Assembly: GCA_027596075.1 (NCBI GenBank)
Contig: JADGJC010000007.1
Span: forward strand, 62,001 to 126,000
DNA: 64,000 nt
Origin: Rhizophlyctis rosea
Lineage: Eukaryota; Chytridiomycota; Chytridiomycetes; Rhizophlyctidales; Rhizophlyctidaceae
Reading direction: 5' to 3'
The notes below the pieces were generated by a model. That model did no database searches. It saw only the letters and a program-made list of their open reading frames with translations, and was not told where the DNA came from. Every line of letters starts with the position of its first letter. The stretch's first letter is position 1. This document shows, piece after piece, positions 55,301 through 64,000 of the stretch. The translations under genes and the position numbers were made by a program.

Positions 55301-58300
55301 CTATACAGCCGCAACCACCGCCGATATATGCGGCAAACTCATCCAAGCGGGCACGAACCGCTCGATCTGGTCCACCGTGTGCGGGTTAGGTTTAGCAAAG
55401 TCGGGCGCTTGCTCAAGGTCGAGGAGGAGGACGTCGGACTTTTCGTTTAGGACCGCACGCGAGGCGACGATTTTGAGGAGCTCCGGTGAGAGCTGGAGTG
55501 AAGAGGAGGTTTGTATGGTCAGTCAGCAGGCAATTTTCAGACACGTAAAGTCAGACGCATCCTTACCGGTGAATCAAAGTCCGCAGCGTAGTACAATGAT
55601 AGGAGCTTCTTGATCTGCGTCGGATTAAGTAAGAAGCAGACATCGAAGATCGTTTCAATGTCTTGCGGCGAGGTCTTGTTGAGAGTGAGGAGCTTAGCGG
55701 CCTGTAGCAACTGTTGCAGATGGAGAGTAGCTTCTGCTATCCCGTGGCTCGTGCACCACTCCTCAAGACGAGACACGTTGTATTGGATTTGCACACCTAC
55801 ATCGGACCAATGTTATGAGAAATCGTCTTCTGCACAGCAGCCACCAAGTCAAACATACCTCGCTTCCAAGTACAGAAGTTCTTCCTCATCAACAAGTGGT
55901 TGAACGCACTCACACCAATAACACGAAGAAGCTCAGTAAGGATCTGACGCGTCATGCTGTCCTCCATGTAATAGCACCGCATAGTCTTGCTAAGCTTGCT
56001 CAAGAAGTTCAACAACTGCTCAATAGTGAACTGCGAGCTAGCCGAGCTCTTCCCCCACTTGCCCCACAGCCCACCGCTCTGCTTGCAGATGTAACCGGGC
56101 AAAGACTGGTTCTCAATAACCGCGGGAACGATCATGTTGGCGAGACGCTTCTTGAGCTCCTTGATCCAGCCGTGGTAGATTTCGATGAGGAGGTAGTCAA
56201 GATCCGTTCGGACCTTTTCGAGTGCCCGTTCGGTTTCGGAGGTGTCGGATCCTCGTCGGCCGCCTTGGATGCGGCGACGACCGGCCTCGCGTGCCTCCTT
56301 CTCTTGGGTGGTCTTGACGACGCAGAGCAACTCGTAGCAGTTCGATAGCCAGAAGGCCGAGACGTAGTCGTCCTCGAACTTCATGGTGAGGTTTTGGATA
56401 GCTGCAGCAGTGATGTCAGTACCAGTCAAGAAACTAATTGAAAGTTTGACCAAGCTCACCCTTCATGACGTTGGACATCAAGCTCTGCATGCGGCCAGAG
56501 AGGTCGTGGTTGATGAGTTGGTTCATGGTGGTACCAATCAAGTGCGCTGGGAAGAAGATCTCCTTGCGGGTGGCGACGGTTTGGGTGCTTGGGAGAGGGA
56601 TGCGAAGGTTGGTGACGAGGGCGTCGATGATTTCGTCCTCCAAAGCCTTGTCTTCGAGAACGCGGGTTGCACGCTGAAGGACCGATGCATGAGTATATGT
56701 ATACGATCGTTATGTTATGGGAGAGATTTTTCATAGTTACCTCTGTCTCGAGCATTTCGCCCTCGTCGTGGATGGGAATAGGTGCACGGGTATCAACAGA
56801 GATGTTGGCTCTGCTCTTACGGTGGGACAACGGCCGGTCAATGGGACTAATGGGAGCACCTTCAATGAAGCTGTGTCTCCGTGGCTTGATCTTGGCAGCA
56901 TGAGCAGCCATGTCCATCTCAATCTGGCTAGACATGGTTTGAGGACGACGTTCGCCGCCCATGTAACCGTCGAGGTACGAGTTGCTGGGGCTGATGACGC
57001 CGTTGGTGTAGGGGTAATCGCCATGATGACTGGTGACGGAAGAGCGGCTCTCATCCCTGGCCAGCTGGGCATCGGCAACCCGATCCGCACGGTACTTGCC
57101 AGCGAGCACTCGCCTGAGTTCTTCCTTGAGGTTGGCGTTCTCCTTGCGGAGAGCGTTGATCTGAGCCGTATCCTCCACCGCAACCTGTTCAACCTTCGGC
57201 GCCTTGGCCGCCTCCTCACGCAACCGCTTCGCTTCCTCCTTAACCGCCGCGAGCTCCGTCTCCAAACGGGCCAACGCATCGTCCCGCTTCTTGAGCATAG
57301 CGGCACTCTTCTCGCTCTCCTTGACAAGGGACTGCTTTGCTTCCTGGAGTTCTTGAAGCTCCTTCTTCAACTCCGCCGATCCGTGGCTGACCTCGGCCGC
57401 AGCGGTTTTGCTCGCAGTGTCGACCTTGCTGTATTTCTCCCTCCATTGAGTGACCTGTGCCTCCAAAGAGGCAACCTTCTCGGACAATTTGCCGCTCTCG
57501 TCCTTGGAGTCCTTGAGAGCCTGGGACAGCTCCACGACCTTCGCTTCGAGCTTGAAGTTGGTCTCCTTGAGCTTGCCAACGGAGCGAGCCTCGGCCTTGA
57601 GCACCTTGAACGCTTTTTGGGCCTTGCGACGGCGCACACCGGTTTGGATGAGGACCATGCGCTTGCAGGTAACCTTGTACCACTTGCGGACAACGTAACC
57701 ACGCCAGATCTTCTGGATACGGGTTGCAGCGTTGCGTTCCCGGATCTGCTTCGCCAAAGCCTTCGCCTTGACCATACGGATGTCTATAATCATGTTAGCG
57801 CATACTGCTTCTAATATTGGTCACCCAAGAAACAGGAGACTTACGGCTCTGGATTTGGATGACCGCATTGCGGATCTTTTGGTACCGCTTGCGCGATAGC
57901 CAGGTGCGAACGTTCCGCTGGATCTTGATCGCAGCACGCGTTTCCCGCTTTTGCCTGTACAACTTCTGGGCCTGGTGGGTCCGGGTCGCTGCATTCCATC
58001 GTCAGCACACATCGCGTCACGTCATGAGAAGAGCCATCATTACCTGTTTGGATAGCAATCGAAGCCTCCCGCATCCGCTTGTACCGCTTCTGGTAGACCG
58101 CTCTCCGAATGTTCTTTTGGATGAGGATAACGCATTCCCGCTGCCTCTCGGTTCTCATTTTTTCCAAGAACGCAAGCTACGAACGAACGGAATAGCTATG
58201 AGAGGTAGAAAAGCGAATACCATTGATGCCCGCAGATAACATACCTGACCAGCACGGAAGAAAACTTTCGTCAAACCCATCTGGAACTTGTCGTCGTCCG

Positions 58301-61232
58301 AGATAACCTTCTTCACAATGGTCTCCGTCAAAACCTTAGGATCAGGCTTCCATTGCTTAGATGGCACAAGGAGGTAGTAACGGTCGGCAAAATCGGCGTA
58401 GGTGGATCTGCTGGGGTAACCGGCACAACTGATACGAATGGTCTCAAGGACACCACAGGCACGAAGTTGTTGAAGAACCATCTGCGGCTCGAACTCGAAG
58501 GCGACCTTTGCACTGTTGGGCTTGATGCAACGGATGTAGTGGACCTCGGTTTGACGGATGGTCTCCATCAGCTTGACCAAGGAGCCCTTGAAGATGGAAC
58601 CCAGGGTGGGCTTCTTCATCGTGGACGCGCCTCCACGGCCTGGGCGAGGCTGTGAACATATGATTTAGCTCAAGCCGCATGCAGCCAACCATTAAGCATA
58701 TGGATGTCTTACCGGTGTCGTCTCAGCCTTAGCGGGCTCAGGCTCGATCTTGATAACTTCCTTCAAGAACTCAAACTCGGATGCATTCAAAACAGCCATC
58801 TGCTCATCCGAAACCGTGTCCTTGTTCTTCTCAATGAAACCTTCGACGTCATAGGTGACATCGTTGGCATAGTGCTTAATGGTGAACGCTTGCTGTCCGA
58901 AACGAGGCTTCTCGAAGAACTTTTGGGTGGGGACGGCGAAGCGTTGGTAGAGCTTGGTGACGAGCGCCTCGTCCTTGCCGGAAGGCAGACGAGATTCTTC
59001 GTCCAAGAGGTCAAGGATACCGAGTTTGCCTTCGATCAGGTCGATACACGGTTGGTTGTCGTTGAAGTCAATGAATGACTAACAAGTTTGGGATGTGTGA
59101 GTGCTTGAACCACGGCTTAGGGACCTTCTGGCCGCCAACTCACCCAGTTGATCTTCTCCGCCACGTACTCCTCCTGCTCCAACTTGAACACGTGGGCGTT
59201 GAACTCTTGTTGCAACTTCTCGTTGGCGTAATTCTGCAGGCGAAGCATAAGCATCACCACATTTCGATGGAGCAAGGCGGGAGCCACTCACAATACAAAA
59301 CTGCTCGAACGAGTTCTTCTTGAAGTGTTCGAAACCGTAAATATCCAACACACCAATGAACCGTTGCTTGAGATCCATTCCTTCTCTCGCCAAGTTCTGG
59401 TTGATGACCTTCACCAACCAGTCGAACAGCATACTGTAGATGAACTTCGCTACTGAGTCCCTGCCGACCGTGGCGGCATATTGGTTGAGCGCCGTAACAA
59501 TCTTCTCAGATCGAGTGATAATCTGCTTCTTCACGATCCACTTCTTGAACTCCTTCTTGTCAATCCCCAACAATGTCGTGGCGAGGTTAAGCGCTTCGTC
59601 ATCGTCGGCAATGTCCGCTTCATCACGACGAGCAGTAATTTTGATGTTACCGATGTGCAAGAGGGCAGCGCAGATCTTGAAAATAGACCTATATCGGGCA
59701 AAAGCAATCAATAGGGAACATCGGATACGGTATTTGTCGCGACGCCGTACCATTGAGTAGCCAATGCAACACCGATGTCGGATAGACCCTTCGTAGTGTC
59801 GATGAACTCAGCAGCGTCATCGACACCAGCGATGGTTCCTTGTCCACCCTGGTTCAAGTAGAAGAAGCTTTCCCACGAGCCAAGTCCAAGTTCCTTCTTT
59901 TCAGCAGCGGGGGCACCAGCACAAAGTTGATAGAAGATGTGGTAGTTACGTTCTGTTCAACAGTCACATGAGTCCCTCAACCGCCAAAAGCGGCTTCCCA
60001 AAGAATCGTAAACGTACCAGTCGGCGGTTGGAAGATCAAACGTGATCGTTCCAAGAGGTATGTGCGAATAGCAGCACCCGTGATGCGAACACTGTTGCTC
60101 GGCCCGGAGGGTTTGGAGAAGAAAATTTCCATGTATTTACCGAAACGGGAACTGTTGTCGTTTCTCGTGGTTTTGGAGTTACCGAAAGACTGAGCAACGT
60201 CGTTAGCAATCGATATTTAGGTTGATAAATAATTGCCCAGCTCATACAGACCTCCATGATAGGGTTGGTGGCCAGCACTGCTTGTTCAATCTCACTGATA
60301 TTTCCAGAGCTACTCGAAGTTTCGGTGTTACGCGTGCTCTTCGTCAAGTTGTCGACGGTGGCGAAGTAACGCATAATGTAACGAGCACTTTGCGTTTTTC
60401 CGGCACCAGATTCACCACTGACAATGATGGACTGGTTCTTTCCTTCTTGAATCATACTTCTGTACGCCTCCTCAGCCACTGCGAACTGTGGGCAATGTCA
60501 GTAAAACAACTTCAACTGGAACCTGAAAGTTCTTGAGACATACCAAGTGTGGTTCCAACTCGTCACGACGCTTCCCAGAGTACTCTCTAAATACCACACC
60601 GGTTAGCACCAAACATATCATTCCGCGGACCGGACCATCGGAAAATACCTCATGATGTCCGTCCCATATAACGCCAGCCGTTGGAAGGGGTTCATGGCAA
60701 TCAGCACGATACCGGAATAGGTGTAAATATTTTCTTGTGCATATCGTAATCGAATGTTATGTAGCACAGCGGGTCTGCAGTCATGTAAGTAATGAAGGAA
60801 AAGGGACCAACACACCGAGGACAACTCACTCGTGAAGGTAGGACAACATGGCCAAATCGTCAATGCCGTCCTAAACATAGTGTGTAAACATCTATATCAA
60901 ACAGTTGATAAGGCGTACGGTGTTTACCAGGGCTGGGGGATTTTGGAGGGGAGGTAAATCGGCGGCTTTGTTGGCCTCCAATTTTGCCATGGTAAATTCG
61001 AACGTAACATCCTTCACGACACAAGTCAGTTACTGCCCCGTGTAAGTACATGGACATAGCTGCCAGAACTCACTTTTCTTAGAGAATCAATGTGGAACAC
61101 TAGTTTGACCTTCTCCCCCTCCACCGACTTCGTGGTCAGTTTACCCATAATCCATCCTTCGGTCTCATCGGGAAACCACGCCTCCGTCCCCTTGGTATAA
61201 ACCTCCAACGCTTTTGTTGCCGTTTGTGCCAT
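55301..61232 (-). CDS. MYO2: Class V myosin heavy chain
   Basis: Roughly 17 exons encode about 1,550 aa. The start [20 protein letters not shown] opens the SH3-like N-terminal subdomain. The motor follows: P-loop [13 protein letters not shown] (near 60400), switch [16 protein letters not shown], switch [22 protein letters not shown] (near 59330), and the actin-binding IRCIKPN (near 58530). Six IQ motifs lie at about 58130-57620 ([18 protein letters not shown] first). A coiled coil of about 200 residues comes next, then a disordered linker and the C-terminal globular DIL domain ([20 protein letters not shown] near 55980-55920) ending [12 protein letters not shown]. It carries vesicles and organelles along actin cables in polarised growth. 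IQ number and DIL domain set the class. Confidence 0.95.
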
Positions 61233-62735
61233 CGTGCCTATTATCTTTGGCCTCCCAGGTGGGAATGTGAACGTTTACGCCGTCTGAGTAGGGCATGTTG
61301 AATAATTCGTCTAGCGAATGTCTACGTCGATCTGTTTTAACCTACCCCGTTCTTCCCGTTCACCAGAAGTCTCTCTACAAAAACAAACAGAAAAGTACTT
61401 GTGTGAGAATGCTAGCGGTTGTGGCCAGGGTGTGTCAGGAAACTAGGCTCTAACCGCAGACCTTGTGTAGCCACCCCTGGATGCCTCGAATCTTGAGATA
61501 GCTGGAAAACCGCTGTCACCGATGCGCGCGACACGTAAACACCGGAACAAGATATCGCTATGAAGAGAATAAGGTTGGTTGCAAGACCTGAGGTGTGAAT
61601 AAATGTTGCTGCCCCACCCAATGACGAGGAAAGGAGGTAAGTGTGGGAAAGAAAGGCCGAAGGAGTGGGCGAGCAGGGGAACCAGCCCAAACGACCGTTG
61701 AACGGAGCACAGTCAGTGCAACCGCATGCAACACCAACCTGGATGTGGCGTGCAAAACTGGCGGCTGTCAGACACAGCTTGCCCCCCAGCGCCCAAATGC
61801 TGGCCACCACATCTTGTCAAACAAGCCACTGGCGGCAGTCCAACAACCATATTAGGCAACATTGGACCAGCTGCTGAATCACCCACTGCTCGAGAACCTG
61901 GCTTGAGGATGTGACATCTCACAACTTCTCATGCCGCGCATTGCTGAAATGGCATGCCGCATTACTTGATTGCCGCCGATGTTGTCATCAAAGTGATCAA
62001 GATGATCAGCGGCTTCGAAGCTTGCCGTATGCTACGAAATGAGATGCTTTCACATGAGATATTCTATCAAATGTAGGTGCCGTCTATGGAGAGGTGGGTA
62101 CCGGTAAGGATCACACGTAGCAGGTTGTAAAATTAGTGTCATCAGAGATGTGTGATGAGGATTGGGCGTATATGTTATTTGGGGATGACGGTATGCAGAT
62201 TAGCATTGAATAAGATTCCGTCATCTACTGTATTAAATCCACGCTGACAACTCAATGCGCAAATCTGCATAATACACATATTTTTCATTGATTTACTGCC
62301 TTTACACAATAGTTGCGATGCCAATCAATGTTTGAGACTTTGAGATATGCTTTGCTGGCTTCAGGCGCAAAGTTCAAGACGAAGAAAGTCAAAAAAGTGT
62401 GGGAAGGAGAAGGAAGGAAGAGATTCAAGAGACCCACGGAGTTGCACAGACCGTGGTAGCCGTGGTGCGGGATCCCATCTCCGTGCGACGCGTGACGCTA
62501 AGCCACCAACTCACAACCAACTCCTTCACCACCTTTCCCACGGAATGGCGACGAATCCCTTGTATGATACTAGATAGTACTCCATCTTCTTTGAAGCTCC
62601 CATGCCGTGCAACGGGAAGCTGTAGCACCTGCGCTGTATTCGTATTGAAGGTGTTCGCTTTGACCGAGCGGTGCTAGTGTCCCTCATGAGGGTGCAGTCG
62701 ATCTTCCCGACACCCGCGAAAAATTCGGAACCAGC
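61233..62735. other. Divergent intergenic region (1.5 kb)
   Basis: Promoter space between myosin V and the kinase gene. ORFs at 61412-61922 overlap on both strands and have no family content or introns. No repeat or RNA gene was noticed. Confidence 0.5.

Positions 62736-64000
<1,265 letters not shown>

Noticed and set aside
56717..57814. 365-codon open frame on the plus strand inside the myosin V gene
   Set aside because: Antisense shadow of the coiled-coil and IQ exons of myosin; Leu/Arg-rich composition mirrors Glu/Lys/Ala codons on the coding strand.
61412..61922. Overlapping ORFs on both strands between myosin V and the kinase
   Set aside because: Mutually overlapping frames, Cys/His/Pro-rich, without introns or recognisable domains; treated as non-coding.

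Overview
This window is nuclear DNA from a filamentous or zoosporic fungus, most likely a chytrid. Genes carry many short GT-AG introns (mostly 50-100 nt), are packed on both strands with gaps of 0.2-2 kb, and encode standard fungal proteins: fungal-type class V myosin, Golgi GDP-mannose transporter, Ctp1/Sae2, Fcf2, YBL028C-like factor. A CCDC112-like coiled-coil gene, a family tied to cilia and centriolar satellites, suggests a flagellated life stage. The SHAW/TIR-like plus TPR protein is a type I associate with chytrids. No search was run, so the taxonomic call is inference.

Layout. 0-5 kb: possible gene end at the left edge, a CBM21-like or orphan gene (-), and a secreted two-FAS1 protein (+). 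5-12 kb: a YBL028C/LLPH-type nucleolar protein and a DGAT2 acyltransferase as a divergent pair, then a Ulp2/SENP6-7-type SUMO protease (-). 13-16.5 kb: a single-pass membrane protein with an SH3 domain. 17-18.3 kb: a minus-strand array of related mini-exons. 19.4-22.9 kb: flavin-reductase-like protein (-) divergent from the GDP-mannose transporter (+), then mitochondrial ribosomal protein uS19m (-). 23-24 kb: a plus-strand mini-exon array, followed by a tRNA-like sequence. 24-26.5 kb: gene-poor. 26.5-28.7 kb: TIR-like/TPR protein (-). 29.5-30.4 kb: a predicted ORF containing a 12-copy 20-bp minisatellite.

30.4-40.9 kb: NAPE-PLD-like metallo-hydrolase (-), amino acid permease (+), La-motif/CCCH protein (-) divergent from Fcf2 (+), and an orphan with Cys pairs (-). 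41.2-54.9 kb: Ctp1/Sae2/CtIP-type DNA-end processing factor, SulP sulfate/anion transporter with STAS domain, CCDC112-like protein, AP-1-like bZIP (-), and an orphan membrane/coiled-coil protein. 55.3-61.2 kb: class V myosin (-). 62.7 kb to the right edge: a germinal-centre-III/Ste20-type kinase, cut by the window end.

Most genes are housekeeping. They work in ribosome biogenesis, secretion and glycosylation, SUMO removal, DNA repair, lipid metabolism, transport and the cytoskeleton, and do not form an obvious cluster. The less ordinary parts are the two mini-exon arrays flanking the 19.4-22.9 kb block, the TIR-like/TPR gene, and the minisatellite-bearing ORF. Exon structures were inferred by eye from reading frame and splice-site consensus; where stated, exon lengths were checked for phase consistency.
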